A stretch of 64,000 bases of DNA from the NCBI GenBank assembly GCA_031459615.1, contig JAVKIE010000002.1, positions 1 through 64,000 on the forward strand. Direction: 5' to 3'. Every line of letters starts with the position of its first letter. Within the stretch, counting starts at the first letter, position 1. The position numbers and the translations under genes were made by a program. Origin of the DNA: Calidihabitans tengchongensis (GTDB lineage: Bacteria; Sysuimicrobiota; Sysuimicrobiia; Sysuimicrobiales; Kaftiobacteriaceae). Of this stretch, positions 55,245-63,196 are shown piece after piece. Below the pieces are notes generated by a model. That model was not told the origin of the DNA. It saw only the letters and a list, made by a program, of their open reading frames with translations, and did not search any database.

Positions 55245-55928
55245 TCAAGAGCCGCAGAGCGCGCACACCGTGCGCGGGCCGACGGGGGACGCCCGCAGGG
55301 CGCGGGTGGCCTTCATACGCGCAGGGCGCTGCCTCACCCGGGGCGCGCCCCGCGTGGCCGGAGAGGGTCGTCGGGCCGCAATCCTTCCCACCCACATCCT
55401 CCGTCCACTTTCGGTGAACAGCCCCTCGGCCAGTTCCAGGATCTCCCACCCCCGGAACCAGCGCCACAGGTCTCCGGGCCGCAGGCGGTGCGCCGGACCA
55501 GGCCCCTCATCGGGTTCAGGACCCACCAGGTGGTTTTCCATCACCAGCAGGCCGCCGGGGCGGACCGCCGCCTTCAGGGCGGGAACCAGCCGGCGCTTGA
55601 GAAAGAAGCTCACCACCACCAGATCGTAGCGGGCCCGCGGCAGCGGGTAGCAATCCAGGTCGGCCTCGATCCACCGGATCCGGAGCCCCCGGCGGCGAGC
55701 CCGATCTGCGGCCTGTGCCAGCGCGGTGGGCGAGATGTCCACCGCGTCCACCTCAAAGCCCTGGGAGGCCAGGAACAGGGCGTTGCGTCCCAGCCCCGTG
55801 GCCGCGTCCAGCGCCCGCCCGGGACGCACCAGGTGCGCCCACCGCATCAGGATCGCCGACGGCCGCCCGTCGTGCACCCGCTCGCCGGCCTGGTACCGTT
55901 GCTCCCACTTCTCCCGATCCGCCCGCAT
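55245..55928 (-). CDS. Class I SAM-dependent methyltransferase, TehB-like
   Basis: A 227-residue methyltransferase. Motif I is ALDAATGLGRNALFLASQG (about 40-58), motif post-I VDAVDISPTAL, then DLVVVSFFLKRRLVPAL and VRPGGLLVMENHL. The start WEQRYQAGERVHDGRPS is typical of TehB/thiopurine-type methyltransferases. The last 35 residues are Arg-rich and unusual. Substrate unknown. Confidence 0.87.
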   Translation of the reverse strand: MRADREKWEQRYQAGERVHDGRPSAILMRWAHLVRPGRALDAATGLGRNALFLASQGFEVDAVDISPTALAQAADRARRRGLRIRWIEADLDCYPLPRARYDLVVVSFFLKRRLVPALKAAVRPGGLLVMENHLVGPEPDEGPGPAHRLRPGDLWRWFRGWEILELAEGLFTESGRRMWVGRIAARRPSPATRGAPRVRQRPARMKATRALRASPVGPRTVCALCGS

Positions 55929-56044
55929 GACCCGCCTTCAGGCCCCTCCGGTGGCCCCCCTGACCACCATACCCCGGCAGGGCCGCCGGCCACAGCACCC
56001 GCCGGCCCGCCGCCTCCGGGCGCGGTGGCGCTGGCGCGGTCACG

Positions 56045-56050
56045 GTACAC
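56045..56050 (+). promoter_or_regulatory. Possible -10 element directly before the MFS start codon
   Basis: TACACT ends seven bases before the GTG at 56058 and there is no Shine-Dalgarno, so transcription could begin at or near the start codon and give a leaderless mRNA. No good -35 hexamer is visible. Confidence 0.3.
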
Positions 56051-56057
56051 TGTATCC

Positions 56058-57374
56058 GTGCGCGGGCGAGACCATCCGGACGTGGGAACCGAATCCACTC
56101 CCGGTCTCAGGGGCGTCCCCGGTCTCAGGGGCGTCCCCGGCCGCCGCTGGCACGTCCTGGCGGTGGCCACCGTCCAGCAGGCGGGGCTGACGTTCGTCCG
56201 CTTCGGGCTGCCGGCGCTGGCCCCGTTCGTCCGGACGGACCTCCGGCTGTCGCTGGCGGAGACGGGAGTGGTGCTGGGCGCCTTCGATCTGGGTGCCCTG
56301 CTGGCGTTCTACCTGACGGGAGTGGCCACCCAGCGGTTGGGCGAACGTCGGGTGATGGCGGCGGGGGCCGTGCTGACGGGGCTGGTGGCGGTCGCGGCGG
56401 CCTTCGCCCCATCCGTGGCGGTGCTGGCGGCGGCCCTCGCCCTCGCGGGGGTGGGGTTCCCGTCCAGTCAGGTGGCCGGCAGCCAGGCGGTCATGGGGGC
56501 GTTTCCCGTCCGGGAGCGGGGCGTGGCGATGGGAGTCCGCCAGGCCGGCCTTCCGGTGGGCGGGCTGCTGGCAGCCGCGCTGCTGCCGTGGCTGGCCACG
56601 GTATGGAACTGGCGCGTCGGGCTGCTGACCGCAGGGGCGGGCTGCCTGCTGGGAGGCGTGCTCAGCCATCTGGGGCTTCGCCCCGCCGACGACGGGCGGA
56701 TGCCGGGCATGGATGCCCCCCGCGCGGATCCGGTGAGCCCGTGGGCCGCCCCGCGGGAGTTCGTCCGTAACCCGGCGCTGCTGCTTACCACGCTCACGGC
56801 GTGCCTGCTGGCGGCCGGCCAGTTCGGGCTGACAGGATACCTCCCTCTGTACTTCGTGGACGCATTCGCCTGGCGGCCGCAGGAGGCCGCCCGCCTGCTG
56901 CTGTTCGTCCACCTGGGCGGGATCGCCGGCCGCATGGCGTGGGGATGGCTGTCAGACCGGTGGTTCCGCGCAGATCGGACCCGGCCTATGGCCCTGGCGG
57001 CAGGCTGTGCCGCCGCCGTGGTCGTTGCCCTTGCGCTGCTGAGCCGCCGGGACGCGGTCCCCGCGCTCCTGGCAGCCGTGCTGGCTCTGCTGTCGGGATT
57101 CACCCTGCTGGGCTGGAACGGGCTGTACCTCACCCTGATCTCGGAGCTGGCGTGGGGGGCGTCGGCGGTCATGGTGGGACTCAGCCTCACGGTGCTCTAC
57201 GTGTTCACCATGCTGACGCCTCCGGTGTTCGGATGGACCGTGGAACGGACGGGCGGCCGTTACGCGGTGGCCTGGCTGGGGGTGGTGATGCTGCAGCTGG
57301 CGGCGTCCGCGACGGCCCTGGCCGTTCGGAGGGCGGGAGACGTCTGTGGGCGGACGCTTCATCTGGGCGGTTGA
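56058..57374 (+). CDS. MFS transporter
   Basis: A 438-residue major facilitator protein with twelve hydrophobic segments. The loop between TM2 and TM3 has TQRLGERRVMAAGA, and the second half repeats the layout with GWLSDRWFRADRTRP. The charge and size suggest an anion or drug family (CynX/NNP-like), but substrate is unreadable. The N-terminus contains a tandem repeat of GLRGVP (bases about 56101-56136, an 18-base unit twice), which is unusual for an MFS start and may be upstream of the true start. No Shine-Dalgarno precedes the GTG. Confidence 0.85.
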   Translation: MRGRDHPDVGTESTPGLRGVPGLRGVPGRRWHVLAVATVQQAGLTFVRFGLPALAPFVRTDLRLSLAETGVVLGAFDLGALLAFYLTGVATQRLGERRVMAAGAVLTGLVAVAAAFAPSVAVLAAALALAGVGFPSSQVAGSQAVMGAFPVRERGVAMGVRQAGLPVGGLLAAALLPWLATVWNWRVGLLTAGAGCLLGGVLSHLGLRPADDGRMPGMDAPRADPVSPWAAPREFVRNPALLLTTLTACLLAAGQFGLTGYLPLYFVDAFAWRPQEAARLLLFVHLGGIAGRMAWGWLSDRWFRADRTRPMALAAGCAAAVVVALALLSRRDAVPALLAAVLALLSGFTLLGWNGLYLTLISELAWGASAVMVGLSLTVLYVFTMLTPPVFGWTVERTGGRYAVAWLGVVMLQLAASATALAVRRAGDVCGRTLHLGG

Positions 57375-57680
57375 GGCGTCCCGGGCAGGGTGGGACCGGG
57401 CAGGACGCATCCGTACGGGCAGAAGGCCTGCGCGGTCCCTCCGGCTCACTTTCGCGCGACTGGGCCGGGCAGTCCGTTCCGCCCGCATGTCATGGCGCGG
57501 ACCTTCCCGGGCTGGCCAAACTGCGATTTAGTCCCTCCGTTGTGAGAAACCTCTGTGGGAATGCCTTCCGGCCCTGACACTACCGGGGATGCGTGAACGT
57601 GACGTGAAGCACCCGTGAGGATCCGGTTGCTCCAGGGCGCCGACCTCCCGAGTGTGTGCGGGCGGCGGGACGGTCTCAGC
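57375..57680. other. Gap between MFS and MBL genes, nothing recognised
   Basis: A 306-base stretch between convergent genes. I see no open reading frame with coding character, no tRNA and no clear hairpin with T-run. Confidence 0.6.
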
Positions 57681-58319
57681 TCAGGGAGCGGGCCGCAGGT
57701 CGACCAGGAAAGGATTGGAGGCGCGCTCCCGGCCCACCGTGGTGGCGGGCCCGTGGCCCGGGTAGAGGAGCGTGTCCTCGGGGAGTGCGAGGATGACCTC
57801 CCGCAGCGTCGCCTCCAGGGCCTCCCAGTCGCCGCCCGGCAGATCGGTGCGCCCCACGGCCCCGGCAAAGACCACGTCACCCACGAAGGCGATCCCGGGG
57901 CCGACCAGGATGATGTGACCCGGAGTGTGGCCCGGGGCGGCGCGCACCTGCAGGGTGAGGGTCCCCACCGTCAGCACGTCTCCGTCGCTGAGGGTGCGGT
58001 CGGGGTCCGGCGGGGGATCGATGTACACTCCCATGAGCAGCGCCGAGGTCCCGGCCGCGCGGATCATCTCCACATCGCCCGCCGGCGCCAGGAACGGCGC
58101 CCCGGTGGCATGCCGCACCGCCCGCACCGCCCCCAGGTGGTCCCAGTGGCCGTGGGTGACGACAATGGCCTCGGCGGTCACCTGAGTCCGACGCAACGCC
58201 TCCAGAATCAGCGGAGCGTCGTTGCCGGGGTCAATGACGACCGCGCGGCCGGTCTGCTCATCGCCCAGGACGTAACAGTTGGTGCCCAGGGGTGAGGTGG
58301 GAATCTGCTCAAGGATCAT
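57681..58319 (-). CDS. MBL-fold hydrolase, glyoxalase II/YcbL-like
   Basis: A 212-residue metallo-beta-lactamase-fold protein. Zinc motif THGHWDHLGAV (near 54-64), further ligands in APGHTPGHIILVG, FVGDVVF and LLYPGHGPATTVG. Length and the TNCYVLGDE start are typical of the small glyoxalase-II-like YcbL group, which hydrolyses thioesters. ATG 58319 is preceded by GGAGG and a long structured leader. Confidence 0.88.
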   Translation of the reverse strand: MILEQIPTSPLGTNCYVLGDEQTGRAVVIDPGNDAPLILEALRRTQVTAEAIVVTHGHWDHLGAVRAVRHATGAPFLAPAGDVEMIRAAGTSALLMGVYIDPPPDPDRTLSDGDVLTVGTLTLQVRAAPGHTPGHIILVGPGIAFVGDVVFAGAVGRTDLPGGDWEALEATLREVILALPEDTLLYPGHGPATTVGRERASNPFLVDLRPAP

Positions 58320-58424
58320 GGGAGGTCTGCGGCAGGGAGCCGGAACCGAAGGGTTCGGGCGCCATGTGCGCTGCGCAGGTCGCCGGGCTCCGGTCCCGAA
58401 TCCCTGCCGTCGGTCTTTGGATGG
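58320..58424 (-). ncRNA. Structured leader or terminator-like region
   Basis: CGGCAGGGA (58330-58338) pairs with TCCCTGCCG (58401-58409). Inside, GGAGCC (58336-58341) can pair with GGCTCC (58386-58391), partly competing with the first stem, and GAACC-GAAG-GGTTC (58343-58356) forms a tight hairpin. The whole interval between the DJ-1-like stop and the MBL start is thus one complex stem-loop. It could be a terminator of the upstream gene, a riboswitch-like leader of the MBL gene or a palindromic repeat. I cannot match it to a known class. Confidence 0.4.
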
Positions 58425-58958
58425 TCAGGCCACCGGGGCGCGGCTGAGGTGCTCGATCAGCGCCCGGCAGAAGGCCGGCAGGTCCGCCGGACTGCGGGAG
58501 GAGATGAGGGTACCGTCCACCACCACCTCCTGGTCCACCCAGGTCGCCCCGGCGTTGACCAGGTCGTCCCGGATGGAGGAAAAGCTCGTCACCCGCCGGC
58601 CGCGGACGATGCCGGCCGAGATGGGAACCCAGCCGGCGTGACAGATGAACGCGACCGGCTTGCCCCGGTCGTGCATGGCGCGGACGAACTCCACCATGGC
58701 GCGGTGGCGGCGCATGCGGTCCGGCGCGTACCCGCCGGGAATCACCACCGCGTCAAAGTCCTGGGCCTGCGCCTGGGTCATGCCCAGGTCGGCCTTCGCC
58801 GGATACCCGTTCTTGCTCTTGTAGGTGACGCCGGCTTCCGGACCCACCAGGGTAACCTCCGCGCCGGCCTCCCGCAGCCGCAGGACCGGGTACCACAGTT
58901 CCAGGTCCTCGTAGAGGTCTTCGACCAGCACGGCCACCTTCTTCCCCAACAGGTCCAC
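58425..58958 (-). CDS. DJ-1/PfpI family protein
   Basis: A 177-residue DJ-1/PfpI-fold protein. The nucleophilic Cys lies in the elbow FICHAGW, and VVIPGGYAPDRMRRH is the conserved glycine loop; the start KVAVLVEDLYEDLELWYPVLRLREAGAEV is the usual first strand and helix with the catalytic Glu. Proposed activities include protein deglycation and intracellular peptidase. GTG 58958 is chosen because GGAGGTGA sits just upstream; earlier in-frame codons have no such signal. Confidence 0.9.
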   Translation of the reverse strand: MDLLGKKVAVLVEDLYEDLELWYPVLRLREAGAEVTLVGPEAGVTYKSKNGYPAKADLGMTQAQAQDFDAVVIPGGYAPDRMRRHRAMVEFVRAMHDRGKPVAFICHAGWVPISAGIVRGRRVTSFSSIRDDLVNAGATWVDQEVVVDGTLISSRSPADLPAFCRALIEHLSRAPVA

Positions 58959-59126
58959 CGTCCTCACCTCCCGGTAATGGCCATGGGCCACATTTCAGTA
59001 TACGCTACGACCGCGGCAGTGCGGCACCCGACCGCAGGCGGTTCTGCAGGGGGTCGGTTCTGAGAAGTCGCAGGCGGGGGCGCGCATTTGCCAAAATGAG
59101 ACGTGAAAGACGAAAGGAGGATCCCA

Positions 59127-59864
59127 ATGCAGGATGGGGCACGCCAGACCCGAGCCAGGCTGGCTGTCGTCGGCCTGGCCGCTGCTGCGCTGGCCACCGC
59201 GGCCCTGCTGACAGGGATCGGCCACTCCGTGCTGCTGGCGGCGGGGCAGCTCGGCGAGGACCGGTTGAGCATCACGCGCGGGCGGTGGGACCTCGTGGCG
59301 GGCTCGGCGGTGGTCTTTGTGGCCTTTGTGGCGCTCATTCCCGTTCGGCTGAAGCGCGACTGGCGGTCCCACGGCATCTATGCGGCTTTCGTGATTGCGC
59401 TGTTTGCCGAGATGTTCGGATTCCCCCTCACCGCGTACTTCCTCTCCACCGCCCTGGGTCTGACGTCCTACGAGCCCCGATTCATGCTCTACATGTATCG
59501 GATCGGCATGCCGGTGGGGTCCGTGATGACCCTGGCGGGAATCGTGCTGGTCGTGCTCGGGTGGCGTGACATTTACCGCGCCCGGGGGAAGCTGGTGACC
59601 ACTGGCGTGTACCGTTACGTGCGCCACCCCCAGTATCTGGGGATCCTCCTCGTCACTGCCGGATGGCTGGTGCACTGGCCGACCCTGCCCGGCCTGGCCA
59701 TGTGGCCAGCGCTGGTTGTTCTGTACTACCGCCTCGCCCGGCGTGAAGAGGCCGAGCTTGTCCGGGAGTTCGGGGACCTCTACCGCACCTACGCCAGCCG
59801 GACCCCGATGCTGGTACCGGTGCGAGTGCAGGGCCTGGGGACAGTCACCTCCCAATCGGGGTGA
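59127..59864 (+). CDS. ICMT-like membrane methyltransferase with a repeat-derived end
   Basis: A 245-residue protein with six or so hydrophobic segments and the SAM-site motif TTGVYRYVRHPQYLGILL, then REEAELVREFGDLYRTYASRTP, the usual C-terminal signature of isoprenylcysteine methyltransferase-like membrane enzymes. ATG 59127 has AAAGGAGG upstream. The last residues (TVTSQSG) are encoded by the palindromic repeat GGGGACAGTCACC (59837-59849), suggesting that a repeat inserted into the gene end and supplied a new stop. Confidence 0.85.
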   Translation: MQDGARQTRARLAVVGLAAAALATAALLTGIGHSVLLAAGQLGEDRLSITRGRWDLVAGSAVVFVAFVALIPVRLKRDWRSHGIYAAFVIALFAEMFGFPLTAYFLSTALGLTSYEPRFMLYMYRIGMPVGSVMTLAGIVLVVLGWRDIYRARGKLVTTGVYRYVRHPQYLGILLVTAGWLVHWPTLPGLAMWPALVVLYYRLARREEAELVREFGDLYRTYASRTPMLVPVRVQGLGTVTSQSG

Positions 59865-59969
59865 TCACGCCGCCGCGTCTACGCTGTCGCCGCGGCAGGC
59901 GGGCTCCTTTTATGGCCGCCGCAGCCTGCGCGGGTGACTTTCCCCGCAGTTGCCGGGGTGACTGTCCCC
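59837..59969. repeat. Inverted REP-like repeats GGGGACAGTCACC / GGTGACTGTCCCC
   Basis: GGGGACAGTCACC at 59837-59849 and its inverse within GGGGTGACTGTCCCC at 59955-59969 flank about 105 bases. A second partial copy GGGTGACTTTCCCC lies at 59932-59945, 23 bases from the last. Two inverted REP-like units this far apart form the arrangement of a small palindromic mobile element. The element borders a gene fragment on one side and has extended a gene on the other. Confidence 0.6.
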
Positions 59970-59984
59970 GCGAAGTCGGGGATC

Positions 59985-60097
59985 AGGGTGACCTGGCTAG
60001 GCACCATGAACACCGAGAGGCAGGCCAGAAACCATATCCCCTTGCCCGGGAAGCGCAATCGGGCGAAGGCGTAGCCCGCCAGGGCCCCCACCTCTGC
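59985..60097 (-). pseudogene. Fragment of a MalG-type ABC permease
   Basis: Read on the minus strand, about 35 codons give GALAGYAFARLRFPGKG followed by a hydrophobic segment ending in MVPSQVTLIP, which is the TM3-TM4 region of CUT1 (MalG-type) permeases. Both ends stop being permease-like: downstream it runs into the GGTGACTGTCCCC repeat, upstream into unrelated sequence. It differs from the intact MalG-type gene at 27409-28335, so it is the relic of another importer, likely deleted with the help of the repeats. Confidence 0.75.
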
Positions 60098-60213
60098 CCG
60101 CCAGGAAGCAGTCCGCCGGGAGTCTGTCCGGAGAGCCTCAACCCTATGAGGCCCGGAAGTTCCCGCATCTGTTCAGCATTGCTCGAGGGCTGGCGGAGTC
60201 GCCGCCGGGCCGG

Positions 60214-61719
60214 TCAGGGCTGCGGGGCCGGAGTGGGAACCGCACGGCGGCGCGCCCGCGCCCGGCCCGCCGCGTCGAGGGCCACGACCAGCACCGCGGC
60301 CAGCAGCAGGGTCAAGGTGATGGGCCGCAGCAGGAAAACGAACGACCGGTTGCCCAGGATGAACGCCTGCCTCAGCGACTGCTCCAGGCGGTCTCCCAGG
60401 ACCATGCCCAGGACCAGCGCCACTGGCGGCATGCCCGCCCAGCGCATCGCGTAGCCCAGCAGGCCGAACAGAAAGACCAGCCACACGTCCGAGACCTGGG
60501 TGTTGACCGAGTAGGCCCCGACGGCGGCGAACAGGCCGATGGCCGGCATGAGGTACCGGGCCGGAATGTCCAGGATCCGGACGAACAGGGGAATCAGGGG
60601 GAGGTTGAGGATCAGCAGGATGACGTTGCTGATGTACAGCGACGCCACCACGGTCCAGAACAGTTGCGCCTGCTCGACCATCAGGCGCGGGCCGGGCTGC
60701 ACCCCGTACATGAGCAGTACCGCCAGCAGCACGGCGGTGGTGCCCGAGCCGGGAATCCCCAGGGTGAACATGGGGATCAGCGCGCCGCCGGTGGCCGCGT
60801 TGTTGGCCGTCTCCACGGCCGCCACGCCCTCGATGGCTCCGGTGCCCAGTCGCCCGCGGGCGCGACCCACGCGTCCTTCCAGGGCGTAGGCCAGCATCGA
60901 GCCCAGGGTGCTGCCCGATCCCGGCATGACCCCGGCCAGAAACCCCACCGCCGTGCCCCGCCCGATGGGGCCGGCAGACCGCACCAGGTCCTCCCGGGAC
61001 AGCCACAGGCGGCCGCGGATGGCCAGCCGTCCCTGCAAGGTCCGGCTCTCGTGGAGGAGGAAGTGCAGCACTTCGGCCACGCCGAAGATGCCGATGATGA
61101 CCACCACGATGTCGATGCCGTCCAGCAGGATGTCAATGCCCAGGGTGAACCGAGGAATCCCCGTCTGGAGGTCCGAGCCCACCACCGACAGCATGACCCC
61201 CAGGACCACCGCCAGCAGGCCGCGGGTCAGCGAGCGGCCGATGAGGGTGGCCGACATCACCAGGGCGAAGACCATCAGGGCGAAGTACTCCGACGGGCCG
61301 AAGCGCAGGGCGAACCGGGCGATGGGCTGCGCCACGACGGTCAGGGCCACGACCGAGAGGGTCCCGCCGATGAACGACCCCACGGCGGCGATGGCCAGGG
61401 CGGGTCCGGCGCGACCCTGGCGCGCCATCTCGAATCCATCGAGGGCGGTCAGGGCCGACGACGCTTCGCCGGGGACCTTGAGCAGGATCGAGGTCAACGA
61501 CCCTCCGTACATGGCCCCCAGGTAGACGCCGCACATCATGATGAGCATGGTGTCGGGCCGCACGGCGAAGGCCACCGGGATCAACAGGGCGACTGTCGTG
61601 GACGGGCCCAGGCCCGGGAGAATGCCCACCACGGTGCCCAGAAAACAGCCCAGCAGCGCCGAGAGGAGGTTCTCCGGCGTCAGGGCGCCGACCAGACCCG
61701 CCAGCAGATAGGTAAACAC
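60214..61719 (-). CDS. tctA: TctA-type tripartite tricarboxylate transporter large subunit
   Basis: A 501-residue membrane protein with about twelve segments. TctA marks: GILPGLGPSTTVALLIPVAF near 33-52, GAMYGGSLTSILLKVPGEASS and ALDGFEMARQGRAG, then PGSGSTLGSMLAYALE and TLGIPGSGTTAVLL in the second half. GTG 61719 has GGGAGGGAAGG upstream, which places the start at VFTYLLAGL. It transports a carboxylate using the TctB-type and binding proteins encoded just upstream. Confidence 0.94.
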   Translation of the reverse strand: MFTYLLAGLVGALTPENLLSALLGCFLGTVVGILPGLGPSTTVALLIPVAFAVRPDTMLIMMCGVYLGAMYGGSLTSILLKVPGEASSALTALDGFEMARQGRAGPALAIAAVGSFIGGTLSVVALTVVAQPIARFALRFGPSEYFALMVFALVMSATLIGRSLTRGLLAVVLGVMLSVVGSDLQTGIPRFTLGIDILLDGIDIVVVIIGIFGVAEVLHFLLHESRTLQGRLAIRGRLWLSREDLVRSAGPIGRGTAVGFLAGVMPGSGSTLGSMLAYALEGRVGRARGRLGTGAIEGVAAVETANNAATGGALIPMFTLGIPGSGTTAVLLAVLLMYGVQPGPRLMVEQAQLFWTVVASLYISNVILLILNLPLIPLFVRILDIPARYLMPAIGLFAAVGAYSVNTQVSDVWLVFLFGLLGYAMRWAGMPPVALVLGMVLGDRLEQSLRQAFILGNRSFVFLLRPITLTLLLAAVLVVALDAAGRARARRRAVPTPAPQP

Positions 61720-61732
61720 CGTCCTTCCCTCC

Positions 61733-62188
61733 CTACTCCCAGGGGAGGATCCCGGGAGGCAGGCGCACTCCCAGGACGCGGGTGAACAGCAGGTACACGG
61801 CCAGGGCGAACAGGATGGCGGGGAGGAAGGGACGACGGCCCCCCGTGAAGGCGAACCCGCCACTCAGGACCAGGGTGGTGGCGAGCACAAAACCCAGCCG
61901 GGGAAGCAGCAGGGCGTAGGCCGCCATCCCCGCCGCGATCAGCCCCAGGTCCCGCAGGGTGCTCGGGGCAACGGTCACTTCTCCCTCGCCATTGCCCTCC
62001 CGCAGGATGGCCAGGCTCAATCCCAGGCCCACCAGGCCCAGCATCAGCGGGAACGCCCGCGGCCCCAGGGGATCGGCCAGGGCCGGCGGGTTGGGGATGC
62101 GGGAGGCTTCCAGGGCGTACAGGGCCGACAGGACGGCCAGTGCGGCCGCGAACGCCCGGCCCGCCCGCATCCCTCGCTCCCCTGCCAT
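61733..62188 (-). CDS. tctB: TctB-type tripartite tricarboxylate transporter small subunit
   Basis: A 151-residue protein with four hydrophobic segments, the size and layout of the TctB subunit (PLGPRAFPLMLGLVGLGLSLAIL near 41-63; final segment ALAVYLLFTRVLGVRLPPGILP). Two Met starts (62188 and 62170) both have GGGGAG upstream. It sits between the binding protein and TctA genes. Confidence 0.87.
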   Translation of the reverse strand: MAGERGMRAGRAFAAALAVLSALYALEASRIPNPPALADPLGPRAFPLMLGLVGLGLSLAILREGNGEGEVTVAPSTLRDLGLIAAGMAAYALLLPRLGFVLATTLVLSGGFAFTGGRRPFLPAILFALAVYLLFTRVLGVRLPPGILPWE

Positions 62189-62212
62189 CGCACTCCCCCG
62201 CCGCGGACCCGG

Positions 62213-63196
62213 TTACTGGACGACTCCCAGTTCCTTCAACAACGTCAGCGCCCGCTCCCGCTCCTGCTCCAGAGTCCGGGCAAACTGGTCGCTGGGGAGG
62301 AAGGCATCGAACAGGTTATAGCGGCGCAGCAGACCCTCCCAGTACTCCGCCTGTCGCATCCGGGCGAACGCGTTCACCCAGAAGGCCATCGCCTCCGGCG
62401 GGATGCCCGGAGGCGCAAAGACGCCGCGCCAGTGCTCGACGACCAGGTCGAGGCCGAAGTCCTTCCATACCGGCACGCCGGCCAGCTCGCCGGGCAGCCG
62501 CCGCGGCGCCGACACCACCAGCAACCGCACCTCGCCCGCTCGGAACTGGGTGATGGCCTCCGACAGGCCGGTGGAGATGACCTCCACATGTCCTCCCAGC
62601 AGCTGGGCCATCAGGTCCCCGCCGGCGCGGAAGGCCGTGATCCGCAGCTGGGCGGGTCGGGCGCCCACCGACTGGGCCGCCCGGATGATGTGGAACTGGT
62701 CGTTGCTGGGCACCGTGCCGACACCGAAACTCACCGAGCCAGGGTTCTGCCGGACGGCTTCCAGGACGTCCCGGGCTGTGCGGAACCGGGAGTCCTTGCG
62801 CACCGCCCACACCACGTAGTCGGTGGTCAGGCGGACCACCGGCAGGAAGTCCTGGTTCACCCGCAGCCGGGTGGTCCCCAGCAGCTCCGCCAGGTACGCC
62901 CGGTTGCTCTCCACCACCAGCACGTGGGGATCCCCGCGCTTCTGGGCCAGGTAGGATCGGGCGGTATTTCCTCCGGCCCCGCCCATATTGATGATGATGA
63001 AACGCGCGGGCGGGATCTTCTCTTTGCGGAACACCTCGGCGATGATCCGGGCATGCAGGTCCAGACCTCCGCCCGGGTCGCCGGCGGGCACCAGCTCTAC
63101 GGCCCGGGTGGGTTGCCACGCCGGGCCCGCGACCGCGACGGTGGCGCCGGCACACGCCAGGGCGAGGATCACCGCTGCCAGCCATCCTCTGCTCAT
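62213..63196 (-). CDS. TctC/Bug-type solute-binding protein
   Basis: A 327-residue extracytoplasmic binding protein. Signal peptide residues about 4-24 (AAVILALACAGATVAVA); then PTRAVELVPAGDPGGGLD, the usual first strand with the ligand loop, FIIINMGGAGGNTARSYL near 71-88, and VSFGVGTVPSNDQFHI. Such proteins bind carboxylates such as citrate, tricarballylate or aromatic acids. ATG 63196 has GGAGGTCAGAGG upstream and overlaps the stop of the MmgE/PrpD gene by four bases. Confidence 0.92.
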   Translation of the reverse strand: MSRGWLAAVILALACAGATVAVAGPAWQPTRAVELVPAGDPGGGLDLHARIIAEVFRKEKIPPARFIIINMGGAGGNTARSYLAQKRGDPHVLVVESNRAYLAELLGTTRLRVNQDFLPVVRLTTDYVVWAVRKDSRFRTARDVLEAVRQNPGSVSFGVGTVPSNDQFHIIRAAQSVGARPAQLRITAFRAGGDLMAQLLGGHVEVISTGLSEAITQFRAGEVRLLVVSAPRRLPGELAGVPVWKDFGLDLVVEHWRGVFAPPGIPPEAMAFWVNAFARMRQAEYWEGLLRRYNLFDAFLPSDQFARTLEQERERALTLLKELGVVQ

